From: Phosphuga atrata
Lineage: Eukaryota; Arthropoda; Insecta; Coleoptera; Silphidae
Reading direction: 5' to 3'
DNA: 64,000 bases
Assembly (NCBI GenBank): GCA_944588485.1
Contig: OX155895.1
Span: 30,253,234-30,317,233 of the forward strand
Every line of letters starts with the position of its first letter. Within the stretch, counting starts at the first letter, position 1. Below are positions 1 through 12,260 of this stretch, one piece after another. The translations under genes were made by a program, and so were the position numbers. The notes beneath the pieces were generated by a model. It had not been told where the DNA came from. It made no database searches and saw only the letters and a program-made list of their open reading frames with translations.

Positions 1-1184
1 AATGATTTTCAAATAAAATTAAATTATTTTCAAATAAAATTAAATTATTTCTGAATACAATTTAATTATTTTCAAATAAAATTAAATTATTTTCAAATAA
101 AAATAAATTATTTTTAAATAAAATTAAATTATTTTTAAATAAAATTAAATTACTTTCAAATAAAATTAAATTATTTTCAAATAAAATAAAATTATTTTCA
201 AATAAATTTAAAATATTTTCATATAAAATTAAATAATTTTCAAATAAAATTAAAATAATTTCAAATAAAACTAAATTATTTTCAAATAAATTAAATTATT
301 TTCAAATAAAATTAAATTATTTTCAAATAAAATTAAAATATTTTCAAATTTATTTAAATTATTTTCAAATAAAATAAAATTATTTTCAAACAAAATTAAA
401 ATATTTGAAAATAAAATTAAATTATTTTTAAATAAAATTAAATTACTTTCAAATAAAATTAAATTATTTTCGAATAAAATTAAATTATTTGAAAATAAAA
501 TTAAATTATTTTCAAATTTAATTAAATTATTTTCAAATAAAATAAAATTATTTTCAAATAAAATTATTTTAATGTACAATAAAATTAAAATATTTTCAAA
601 TTTAATTAAATTATTTTCAAATTAAATTAAATTATTTTCAAATAAAATTAAAATATTTTCAAATTTAATTAAATTATTTTCAAATAAAATAAAATTATTT
701 TCAAATGAAATTAAATTATTTTCAAATAAATTAAAATTATTTTCAAATAAAATTAAATTATTTTCAAATAAAATTAAATTATTTTAAAATAAAACTAAAT
801 TATTTTCAAATAAAATTAAATTATTTTCAAATAAAATTTAAACATTTTCAAATAAAATTAAATTATTTTCAAATTAAATTAAATTATTTTCAAACAAAAT
901 TAAATTATTTGCAAATAAAATTAAATTATTTTTAAATAAAATTAAATAATTTTCAAATAAAATTAAATTATTTAAAAACAAAATTAAATTATTTTCAAAT
1001 AAAATTAAATTATTTTCAAATAAAATTATTTTCAAATAAAATTAAAACATTTTCAAATAAAATAAAATTATTTTCAAATAAAATTTAATTATTTTCAAAC
1101 AAAATTAAAATATTTGCAAATAAAATTAAATTATTTTTAAATAAAACTAAATTACTTTCAAATAAAATTAAATTAGTTTCAAAT
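1..1184 (+). repeat. Block P, copy 1 (duplicated 5,182 bp downstream)
   Basis: This stretch recurs at 5,183-6,366 at a constant offset of 5,182 bp with only a few substitutions. Shared rare features are AATGATTTTC at the start, CTGAATACAATTTAATT near 51, AATTTCAAATAAAACTAAATT near 259, AATGTACAAT at 571 and ATTTAAAAACAAAATT near 970. The match ends abruptly after position 1184, where copy 1 reads AAATGAATTT and copy 2 reads AAATAAAATT. The left edge is cut by the start of the window, so the real duplication may be longer. Confidence 0.93.
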
Positions 1185-1425
1185 GAATTTAAATTATTTT
1201 GAAATAAAATTAAATTATTTTGAAATAAAATTAAATTATTTTCAAATAAAATTAAATTATTTTCAAATAAAATTAAATTTTTTTCTAACAAAATTAAATA
1301 ATTTGCAAATTAAATTAAATTATTTTCAAATAAAATTAAATTATTTTCAAATAAAATTAAATTATTTTCAAATAAAATAAAAATATTTGCAAATAAAATT
1401 AAATTATTTTTAAATAAAATTAAAT

Positions 1426-2200
1426 TACTCTCAAAAATTAAATTATTTTCAAATAAAATTAAATTATTTTCAAATAAATTTAAAATATTTTCAAATCAAA
1501 TTAAATAATTTTCAAATAAAATTAAAATAATGTCAAATAAAATTAAATTATTTTTAAATAAATTAAATTATTTTCTAATAAAATTAAATTATTTTCAAAT
1601 AAAATTAAAATATTTTCAAATTTAATTAAATTAAATTATTTTTATTTAAAATTAAATTATTTTCAAATAAAATTAAAATATTTTCAGATAAAATTAAATT
1701 ATTTTTAAATAGAATTAAATTATATTCAAATAAAATAAAATTATTTTCAAATAAAATTAAATTATTTTTAAATAAAATTAAATTATTTTCAAATAAAATT
1801 AAAATATTTTCAAATAAAATTAAATTATTTTTAAATAAAAATAAATTATTTTCAAATAAAATTAAATTATTTTTAAATAAAGGTAAATTATTTTCAAATT
1901 AAATTATTTTCAAATAAAATTAAATTATTTTCAAATAAAATAAAAATATTTGCAAATAAAATTAAATTTTTTTTAAATAAAATTAAATTATTAAAAAAAA
2001 AAATTAAATTTACTTTAAATAAAATTTACTTATTTTTAAAATAAATTTACTTATTTTCAAATTTAATTAAATTATTTTCAAATTAATTAAAATTATTTTC
2101 AAATTTAATTAAATTTTTTTCGAATATAATAAAATTATTTTCAAATAAAATTAAAATATTTTCAAATTTAATTAAATTATTTTTAAAATAAATAAAATTA
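1426..2200 (+). repeat. Block Q, copy 1
   Basis: Diagnostic units appear in this order: a shortened CAAAAATTAAATT unit (about 1432), AATAATGTCAAAT (about 1527), TTTTCAGATAAAATT (about 1681), AAATAGAATTAAATTATATT (about 1708), AAAGGTAAATT (about 1880), an A-run followed by TTTACTTTAAAT (about 1998-2020) and TTCGAATATAAT (about 2120). The same order occurs at 25.79-26.57 kb and 26.81-27.60 kb, and in part at 7.84-9.03 kb. Confidence 0.85.
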
Positions 2201-3604
2201 AATTATTTTCAAATAAAATTAAAATATTTTCAAATTTAATTAAATTATTTTCAAATTAAATTAAATTATTTTCAAATTAAATTAAATTATTTTCAAATTA
2301 AATTAAATTATTTTCGAATAAAATTAAATTATTTTCAAATTAAATTAAAATATTTTAAAATTTAATTAAATTATTTTCAAATTAAACTAAATTATTTTCA
2401 AAAAAAATTAAAATATTTTCAAATAAAATTAAATTCTTTTTAAATAAAATTAAATTATTTTCATATTAAATTATATAATTTTCAAGAAAAATTAAATTAT
2501 TTTCAAATAAAATAAATTATTTTTAAATAAAATTAAATTATTTTCAAATAAAATTAAATTATTTCTAAATAAAAGTTAATTATTTTCAAATAAAATAAAA
2601 TTATTTTCAAAAAAAACTAAATTGTTGTACAATAAAATTAAAATATTTTCCAATTTAATTAAATTATTTTCAAATTAAATTAAATTATTTTCAAATTAAA
2701 TTAAATTATTTTCGAATAAAATAAAATTATTTTTAAATAAAATTAAAAAATTTTCAAATTTAATTAAATTATTTTCAAATTTAATTAATTTATTTTCGAA
2801 AAAATAAAATAATTTTAGAATAAAATATTTTCAAATAAAATAAAATTATTTTCAAATAAAATAAAATTATTTTCAAATAAAATTAAAATATTTTCAAATT
2901 TAAATAAATTATTTTCAAATTAAATTAAATTATTTTCATATGAAATTAAATTATTTTCAAATTAAATTAAATTATTTTCAAATAAAATTAAATTATTTTC
3001 ATATTAAATTTCAAAAAAAATTAATTTTTTTTTAAATAAAATTAAATTATTTTTAAACAAAATTATATTATTTTCAAATAAAATTAAATTATTCCTAAAT
3101 AAAATTTAATTATTTTCAAAATTAATTAAATTATTTCTAAATAAAATTTTATTATTTTCAAATAAAATAAAATTATTTTCAAATAAAATAAAATTATTTT
3201 CAAATAAAATAAAATTATTTTCAAATAAAATTAAAATATTTTCAAATTTAATTAAATTATTTTCAAATTGAATGAAATTATTTTCAAAAAAAATTAAATT
3301 ATTTTCAAATAAAATTAAATTATTTTCAAATAAAATTAAATTATTTTTAAATAAAATTAAATTATTTCCAAATAAAATAAAATTATTTTCAAATAAAATT
3401 AAAATATTTTCAAATTTAATTAAATTATTTACAAATTAAATTAAATCATTTTCAAATAATATTAAATTATTGTCAAATAAAATTAAATTATTTTCAAATA
3501 AAATTAATTTATTTTTAAATTAAAATAAATTATTTTCAAATAAAATTAAATTATTTTCAAATAAAATTAAATTATTTTCAAATAAAATTAACATATTTTC
3601 AAAT

Positions 3605-3632
3605 TTATTCATCATTATTCATCAACAGAAAA
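3605..3632. other. Short non-satellite insertion with 10-bp direct repeat
   Basis: TTATTCATCA occurs twice in immediate succession (3605-3614 and 3615-3624), followed by ACAGAAAA, before the satellite resumes at about 3633. The stretch has seven C or G in 28 bases, several times the local density, and cannot be aligned to any monomer variant in the window. It has no start-to-stop frame of its own. It may be a remnant of an insertion, filler DNA at a repaired break, or a local read error. Its origin cannot be told from sequence alone. Confidence 0.8.
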
Positions 3633-4116
3633 TAAAATTAAATTATTTTCAAATAAAATAAAATAATTTTCATATGAAATTAAATTATTTTCAAATAAAA
3701 TAAAATTATTTTCAAATTAAATTAAATTATTTTCAAATTAAATTAAATTATTTTCAAATTAAATAAAATTATTTTCAAATGAGATAAAATTATTTTCAAT
3801 TAAAATTAAATTATTTTCAAAATTAATTAAAAATTTAATTAATTTCAAATAAAATTAAATTATTTTCAAATAAAATTAAATTATTTTCAAATAAAATTAA
3901 ATTATTTTCAAATTAAATTAAATTATTTTCAAATTAAATTAAATTATTTCCAAACTAAATTAAATTATTTTCAAATAAAATTAAATATTTTCAAATTTAA
4001 ATAAATTATTTTCAAATTAAATTAAATTATTTTCAAATAAAATTAAATTATTTGCAAATAAAATTAAATTATTTTCAAATACAATAAAATTATTTTCAAA
4101 GAAAATTAATTTATTT

Positions 4117-4290
4117 TCAAAAATAAAATTAAATTATTTTCAAATAAAATAAAATTAATTTCAACAATAAAATTAAATTATTTTTAAATAAAATTAACGT
4201 ATTTTCAAAAATAAAATTAAATTATTTTCAAATAAAATAAAATTAATTTCAACAATAAAATTAAATTATTTTTAAATAAAATTAAATTAT
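4117..4290 (+). repeat. Local 87-bp tandem duplication
   Basis: Two successive copies each contain AAAAATAAAATTAAATTATT followed by AAAATTAATTTCAACAATAA. The CAAC marker is at 4163 and 4250, 87 bp apart, which is four 21-bp units plus 3 bp. The rare CAACAATAA unit is seen nowhere else that I noticed, so this looks like a recent local event. Confidence 0.8.
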
Positions 4291-5182
4291 TGTACAATAA
4301 AATTAAAATATTTTCAAATTTAAATAAATTTTTTTCAAATTAAATTAAATTATTTTCAAATAAAATAAAATTATTTTCGAATAAAATTAAATTATTTTTA
4401 AATAAAATAAAATTATTTTCAAATAAAATTAAAATATTTTCAAATTTAATTAAATTATTTTCAAATTGAATGAAATTATTTTCAAATAAAATTAAATTAT
4501 TTTGAAATAAAATTAAAGTAATTTCAATTAAAATTAAATTATTTTCATATAAAATTAAAATATTTTCAAATAAAATTAAAATATTTTCAAATTAAATTAA
4601 ATTATTTTCAAATTAAATTAAATTATTTTCAAATTAAATTAAAGTATTTTTTAATTAAAATAAATTATTTTTAAATGAAATTAAACTATTTTCAAATAAA
4701 ATTAAATTATTTTCATATAAAATTAAATTATTTTCATAGTAAATTAAATTATTTTCAAATAAAATTAAAATATTTTCAAATTTATTCAATTATTTTCAAA
4801 TTAAATTAAATTATTTTCAAATAAAATTGAATTATTTTCAAATAAAATTAAATTATTTTCATATGAAATTAAATTATTTTCAAATAAAATTAAATTATTT
4901 TCAAATTAAATTAAATTATTTTCAAATTAAATAAAATTATTTTCAAATAAAATAAAATTATTTTCAAATTAAATTAAAATTCAAATTAAATTAAATTATT
5001 TTTAAATAAAATTAAATTATTTTCAAATAAAATTAAATTATTTTCAAATAAAATTAAATTATTTTCAAATTAAATTAAATTATTTTCAAATAAAATTAAA
5101 TTATTTTCAAATTAAATTAAAATATTTTCAAATTTAATTAAATTATTTTCAAATAAAATAAATTTATTTTCAAATAAAAATA

Positions 5183-6366
5183 AATGATTTTCAAATAAAA
5201 TTAAATTATTTTCAAATAAAATTAAATTATTTCTGAATACAATTTAATTATTTTCAAATAAAATTAAATTATTTTCAAATAAAAATAAATTATTTTTAAA
5301 TAAAATTAAATTATTTTTAAATAAAATTAAATTACTTTCAAATAAAATTAAATTATTTTCAAATAAAATAAAATTATTTTCAAATAAATTTAAAATATTT
5401 TCATATAAAATTAAATAATTTTCAAATAAAATTAAAATAATTTCAAATAAAACTAAATTATTTTCAAATAAATTAAATTATTTTCAAATAAAATTAAATT
5501 ATTTTCAAATAAAATTAAAATATTTTCAAATTTATTTAAATTATTTTCAAATAAAATAAAATTATTTTCAAACAAAATTAAAATATTTGAAAATAAAATT
5601 AAATTATTTTTAAATAAAATTAAATTACTTTCAAATAAAATTAAATTATTTTCGAATAAAATAAAATTATTTGAAAATAAAATTAAATTATTTTCAAATT
5701 TAATTAAATTATTTTCAAATAAAATAAAATTATTTTCAAATAAAATTATTTTAATGTACAATAAAATTAAAATATTTTCAAATTTAATTAAATTATTTTC
5801 AAATTAAATTAAATTATTTTCAAATAAAATTAAAATATTTTCAAATTTAATTAAATTATTTTCAAATAAAATAAAATTATTTTCAAATGAAATTAAATTA
5901 TTTTCAAATAAATTAAAATTATTTTCAAATAAAATTAAATTATTTTCAAATAAAATTAAATTATTTTAAAATAAAACTAAATTATTTTCAAATAAAATTA
6001 AATTATTTTCAAATAAAATTTAAACATTTTCAAATAAAATTAAATTATTTTCAAATTAAATTAAATTATTTTCAAACAAAATTAAATTATTTGCAAATAA
6101 AATTAAATTATTTTTAAATAAAATTAAATAATTTTCAAATAAAATTAAATTATTTAAAAACAAAATTAAATTATTTTCAAATAAAATTAAATTATTTTCA
6201 AATAAAATTATTTTCAAATAAAATTAAAACATTTTCAAATAAAATAAAATTATTTTCAAATAAAATTTAATTATTTTCAAACAAAATTAAAATATTTGCA
6301 AATAAAATTAAATTATTTTTAAATAAAACTAAATTACTTTCAAATAAAATTAAATTAGTTTCAAAT
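5183..6366 (+). repeat. Block P, copy 2
   Basis: This is a near-identical copy of 1-1184 at an offset of 5,182 bp, including the AATGTACAAT unit (5753) and ATTTAAAAACAAAATT. Beyond 6,366 it continues into sequence shared with the third copy at about 12.25-12.7 kb, including the unusual AATCACATTATATT unit (ATCAC at 6521 and 12402). The longer form of block P is therefore probably the ancestral one, and copy 1 was cut short. Confidence 0.93.
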
Positions 6367-6839
6367 AAAATTAAAATATTTTCAAATAAATTAATTTATT
6401 TTAAAATAAAATTAAATTATTTTCAAATAAAATTAAAATGTTTTTAAATTTATTTAAATTAAATTATTTTTAAATAAAATAAAATTATTTTCAAATAAAA
6501 TTAAATTATTTAAAAAAAAAATCACATTATATTCAAATAAAACAAAATTATTTTCAAATAAAATTAAATTATTTTCAAATAAAATTAAATTATTTTGAAA
6601 TAAAACTAAATTATTTTTAAATAAAATTAAATTATTTTCAAATAAAATTTAAACATTTTCAAATAAAATTAAATTATTTTCAAATTAAATTAAATTATTT
6701 TCAAACAAAATTAAATTATTTTCAAATAAAATTTAATTATTTTCAAACAAAATTAAAATATTTGCAAATAAAATTAAATTATTTTTAAATAAAACTAAAT
6801 TACTTTCAAATAAAATTAAATTAGTTTCAAATAAAATTA

Positions 6840-9027
6840 AATTATTTTCAAATAAAATTAAAATATTTTCACATAAAATTAAATTATTTTTAAATAAAAA
6901 TAAATTATTTTCAAATAAAATTAAACTATTTTTAAATAAAGGTAAATTATTTTCAAAATAAATTAAATTATTTTCAAATAAAATTAAATTATTTTCAAAT
7001 AAAATTAAATTATTTAAAAAAAAAATTTATTATTTTTAAATAAAATTTAATTATTTCTAAAATAAATTTACTTATTTTCAAATTTAATTAAATTATTTTC
7101 AAATTAAATAAAATTATTTTCAATTAAAATTAAATTATTTTCAAAAAATTTAATTAATTTCAAATAAAATAAAATTATTTTCAAATAAAATTTAATTATT
7201 GTAAAAAAAATTAAAATAATTTTAAATTTAATTAAATTATTTTCAAATTAAATTAAATTATTTTCAAATTAAATTAAAATATTTTCAAATTTAATTAAAT
7301 TATTTTCAAATAAAATAAAATTATTTTCAAATAAAATTAAATTATTTATTGTACAGTAAAATTAAAATATTTTCAAATTTAATTAAATTATTTTCAAATT
7401 AAATTAAATTATTTTCGAATAAAATTAAAATATTTTCAAATTTAATTAAATTATTTTCAAATAAAATAAAATTATTTTAAAAAAAAATTAAATTATTTTT
7501 AAATAAAATTAATTTATTTTCAAATAAATTGAAATTATTTTCAAATAAAATTTAATTATTTTTAAATAAAATTAAATTACTTTCAAATAAAATTAAATTA
7601 TTTTCAAATGAATTTAAATTATTTTGAAATAAAATTAAATTATTTTGAAATAAAATTAAATTATTTTCAAATAAAATTAAATTATTTTCAAATAAAATTA
7701 AATTTTTTTCTAACAAAATTAAATAATTTGCAAATAAAATTAAATTATTTTCAAATAAAATTAAATTATTTTCAAATAAAATAAAAATATTTGCAAATAA
7801 AATTAAATTATTTTTAAATAAAATTAAATTACTTTCAAAAATTAAATTATTTTCAAAAAAAATTAAATTATTTTCAAATAAATTTAAAATATTTTCAAAT
7901 AAAATTAAATAATTTTCAAATCAAATTAAAATAATGTCAAATAAAATTAAATTATTTTCAAATAAATTAAATTATTTTCAAATAAACTTAAATTATTTTC
8001 AAATAAAATTAAAATATTTTCAAATTTAATTAAATTAAATTCAAATAAAATAAAATTATTTTCAAATAAAATTAAATTATTTTCAAATAAAATTAAATTA
8101 TTTTGAAATAAAATTAAAATATTTTCAAATAAAATTAAATTATTTTTAAATAAAAATAAATTATTTTCAAATAAAATTAAATTATTTTTAATTAAAGGTA
8201 AATTATTTTCAAATTAAATTATTTTCAAATAAAATTAAATTATTTTCAAATAATATTAAATTTTTCTCAAAAAAAATTAAAAAATTAAAATTGCAAATAA
8301 AATTAAATTATTTTTAAATAAAATTAAATTACTTTCAAATAAAATTTAATTATTTTCAAATAAAATTAAATTATTTTTAAATAAATTTAAAATATTTTCA
8401 AATAAAATTAAATAATTTACAAATAAAATTAAAATAATTTCGAATAAAATTAAATTATTTTCAAATAAATTAAATTATTTTCAAATAAAATTAAATTATT
8501 TTCAAATAAAATTAAAATATTTTCAAATTTATTTAAATTAAATTATTTTTAAATAAAATTGAATTATTTTCAAATAAAATTAAATTATTTTTAAATAAAA
8601 TTAAATTATATTCAAATAAAATAAAATTATTTTCAAATAAAATTAAATTATTTTCAAATAAAATTAAATTATTTTCGAAAAAATAAAATAATTTTAGAAT
8701 AAAATAAAATTATTTTCAAATAAAATTAAATTATTTTTAAATAAAATTAAATTATTTTCAAATTAAATTAAATTATTTTCAAATAAAATTAAAATATTTT
8801 CAAATAAAATTAAATTATTTTTAAATAAAAATAAATTATTTTCAAATAAAATTAAATTATTTTTAAATAAAGGTAAATTATTTTCAAATTAAATTAATTT
8901 CAAATAATATTAAATTATTCTCAAAAAAAATTAAATTTTTTTTAAATAAAATTAAATTATTAAAAAAAAAAATTAAATTTACTTTAAATAAAATTTAATT
9001 ATTTCTAAAATAAATTTACTTATTTTC
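6840..9027 (+). repeat. Source-like block for the inverted segment
   Basis: Read backwards on the other strand, this stretch is collinear with 55,746 to about 57,940. Matching landmarks include TGTACAGTAAAATT (7350 with 57,395), TTTCTAAAATAAATTTAC (7057 with 57,695), the unusual AAAAATTAAAAAATTAAAAT junction near 8275 (with 56,457-56,480), CTCAAAAAAAATTAA (8266 and 8920) and the CTTATTTTC end at 9027 (with 55,746). The paired coordinates sum to 64,751-64,773 over most of the length, shifting only by about one monomer, and to about 64,794 at the far end. Confidence 0.85.
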
Positions 9028-9140
9028 AAATTTAATTAAATTATTTTCAAATTAATTAAAATTATTTTCAAATTTAATTAAATTATTTACAAATTTAATT
9101 AAATCGTTTTCAAATAATATTAAATTATTGTGAAATAAAA
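8380..9140 (+). repeat. Block S, copy 1 of a 1.49-1.51 kb tandem duplication
   Basis: The landmarks AATTTACAAATAAAATT, AATTTCGAATAAAATT (8441), AAAATAATTTTAGAATAAAA, AAAGGTAAATT (8871), the A-run, CTTATTTTC and AAATCGTTTT (9101) reappear at 9,890-10,645 at an offset of 1,510, falling to 1,490. AAATCGTTTT occurs only here, at 10,591 and at the two positions of the 53.9-55.7 kb copy, so it marks this lineage clearly. Confidence 0.85.
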
Positions 9141-9889
9141 TTAAATTATTTTCAAATTAAATTAAATTATTTTTAAATAAAATTAAATTATTTTCAAATA
9201 AAATTAAATTATTTTCAAATAAAATTAAATTATTTTCAAATTAAATTAAATTATTTTCAAATTAAATTAAATTATTTTCAAATTAAATTAAAATATTTTC
9301 AAATTTAATTAAATTATTTTCAAATAAAATAAAATTATTTTCAAATAAAAATAAATGATTTTCAAATAAAATTAAATTATTTTTAAATAAAATTAAATTA
9401 TTTTCAAACTAAATTAAATAATTTTCAAATAAAATTAAATTATTATGAAATGTAATTAAATTACTTTCAAATGAAATTAAATAATTTTCAAATTTAATTA
9501 AATTATTTTCAAATTAAATTAAATTATTTTCAAATAAAATTAAAATATTTTCAAATTTAATTAAATTATTTTCAAATAAAATAAAATTATTTTCAAATAA
9601 AATTAAATTATTTTCAAATAATTTAAAATTATTTTCAAATAAAATAAAATTATTTTCAAATAAAATTAAATTACTTTGAAATAAAATTAAATTATTTTTA
9701 AATAAAATAAAATTATTTTGAAATAAAATTAAATTATTTTGAAATAAAATTAAATTAATTTAAAATAAAATTAAATTATTTTCAAATAAAATTAAAACAT
9801 TTTCAAATAAAATTAAAATATTTTCAAATTTAATTAAATTATTTTCAAATAAAATAAAATTATTTTCAAATAAAATTAAATTATTTTCA

Positions 9890-10645
9890 AATAAATTTAA
9901 AATATTTTCAAATAAAATTAAAAAATTTACAAATAAAATTAAAATAATTTCGAATAAAATTAAATTATTTTCAAATAAATTAAATTATTTTCAAATAAAA
10001 TTAAATTATTTTCAAATAAAATTAAAATATTTTCAAATTTATTTAAATTAAATTATTTTTAAATAAAATTGAATTATTTTCAAATAAAATTAAATTATTT
10101 TTAAATAAAATTAAATTATATTCAAATAAAATAAAATTATTTTCAAATAAAATTTAATTATTTTCAAATAAAATTAAATTATTTTCGAAAAAATAAAATA
10201 ATTTTAGAATAAAATAAAATTATTTTCAAATAAAATTAAATTATTTTCAAATAAAATTAAATTATTTTCAAATAAAATTAAAATATTTTCAAATAAAATT
10301 AAATTATTTTTAAATAAAAATAAATTATTTTCAAATAAAATTAAATTATTTTTAAATAAGGGTAAATTATTTTCAAATAAATTAATTTCAAATAATATTA
10401 AATTATTCTCAAAAAAAATTAAATTTTTTTTAAATATAATTAAATTATTAAAAAAAAAAAAATTATATTTACTTTAAATAAAATTTAATTATTTCTAAAA
10501 TAAATTAACTTATTTTCAAATTTAATTAAATTATTTTCAAATTAATTAAAATTATTTTCAAATTTAATTAAATTATTTACAAATTTAATTAAATCGTTTT
10601 CAAATAATATCAAATGATTGTGAAATAAAATTAAATTATTTTCAA
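9890..10645 (+). repeat. Block S, copy 2
   Basis: This is the tandem partner of 8.38-9.14 kb. It differs from copy 1 by AAGGGTAAATT in place of AAAGGTAAATT (10,357), by a 13-A run at 10,450-10,462 followed by TTATATTTACTT, and by AATATCAAATGATTGTG at about 10,605. These private differences are shared, in part, with the copy at 54.9-55.7 kb, so they are useful for tracing descent. Confidence 0.83.
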
Positions 10646-10759
10646 ATTAAATTAAATTATTTTCAAATTAAATTAAATTATTTTCAAATTAAATTAAAAT
10701 ATTTTCAAATTTAATTAAATTATTTTCAAATAAAATAAAATTATTTTCAAATAAAAATA

Positions 10760-12260
10760 AATGATTTTCAAATAAAATTAAATTATTTTTGAATACAATT
10801 TAATTATTTTCAAATAAAAATAAATTATTTTCAAATAAAAATAAATTATTTTTAAATAAAATTAAATTATTTTTAAATAAAATTAAATTACTTTCAAATA
10901 AAATTAAATTATTTTCAAATAAATTTAAAATATTTTCAAATTTATTTAAATTAAATTATTTTTAAATAAAATTAAATTATTTTTAAATAAAATTAAATTA
11001 TTTTCAAATAAAATAAAATTATTTTCAAATAAATTTAAAATATTTTCATATAAAATTAAATAATTTTCAAATAAAATTAAAATAATTTCAAATAAAACTA
11101 AATTATTTTCAAATAAATTAAATTATTTTCAAATAAAATTAAATTATTTTCAAATAAAATTAAAATATTTTCAAATTTATTTAAATTAAATTATTTTTAA
11201 ATAAAATTAAATTATTTTCAAATAAAATTAAATTATTTTTAAATAAAATTAAATTATATTCAAATAAAATTAAATTATTTTCAAATAAAATAAAATTATT
11301 TTCAAATAAAATTAAAATATTTTCAAATAAAATAAAATTATTTTCAAATAAAATAAAATTATTTTCAAATAAAATTAAATTATTTTCAAATAAAATTAAA
11401 ATATTTTCAAATTTAATTAAATTATTTTCAAATAAAATAAAATTATTTTCAAACAAAATTAAAATATTTGCAAATAAAATTAAATTATTTTTAAATAAAA
11501 TTAAATTACTTTCAAATAAAATTAAATTATTTTCGAATAAAATAAAATTATTTGAAAATAAAATTAAATTATTTTCAAATTTAATTAAATTATTTTCAAA
11601 TAAAATAAAATTATTTTCAAATAAAATTATATTAATGTACAATAAAATTAAAATATTTTCAAATTTAAATAAATTATTTTCAAATTAAATTAAATTATTT
11701 TCAAATAAAATTAAAATATTTTCAAATTTAATTAAATTATTTTCAAATAAAATAAAATTATTTTCAAATAAGATTAAATTATTTTCAAATAAATTAAAAT
11801 TATTTTCAAATAAAATTAAATTATTTTCAAATAAAATTAAATTATTTTGAAATAAAACTAAATTATTTTCAAATAAAATTAAATTATTTTTAAATAAAAT
11901 TTAAACATTTTCAAATAAAATTAAATTATTTTCAAATTAAATTAAATTATTTTCAAACAAAATTAAATTATTTGCAAATAAAATTAAATTATTTTTAAAT
12001 AAAATTAAATAATTTTCAAATAAAATTAAATTATTTAAAAACAAAATTAAATTATTTTCAAATAAAATTAAATTATTTTCAAATAAAATTATTTTCAAAT
12101 AAAATTAAAACATTTTCAAATAAAATAAAATTATTTTCAAATAAAATTTAATTATTTTCAAACAAAATTAAAATATTTGCAAATAAAATTAAATTATTTT
12201 TAAATAAAACTAAATTACTTTCAAATAAAATTAAATTAGTTTCAAATAAAATTAAATTAT
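10760..12260 (+). repeat. Block P, copy 3 (expanded)
   Basis: The order of units is as in 1-1184 and 5,183-6,366: AATGATTTTC at 10,760, TTTTGAATACAATTTAATT, TTTTCATATAAAATT (11,048), AATGTACAAT (11,634) and ATTTAAAAACAAAATT (about 12,030). The offset to copy 2 grows from 5,577 to 5,645 to 5,881, so about 300 bp of extra units were inserted. One long stop-free stretch on the minus strand at 11,181-11,642 results from this insertion and is not a gene. Confidence 0.85.

Noticed and set aside
10449..10462. Poly-A runs of 9-14 (10,450; 45,681; 50,259; 55,526) as retrotransposon tails
   Set aside because: No retrotransposon body or target-site duplication adjoins them. They occur at fixed positions within recurring blocks and are copied with them.
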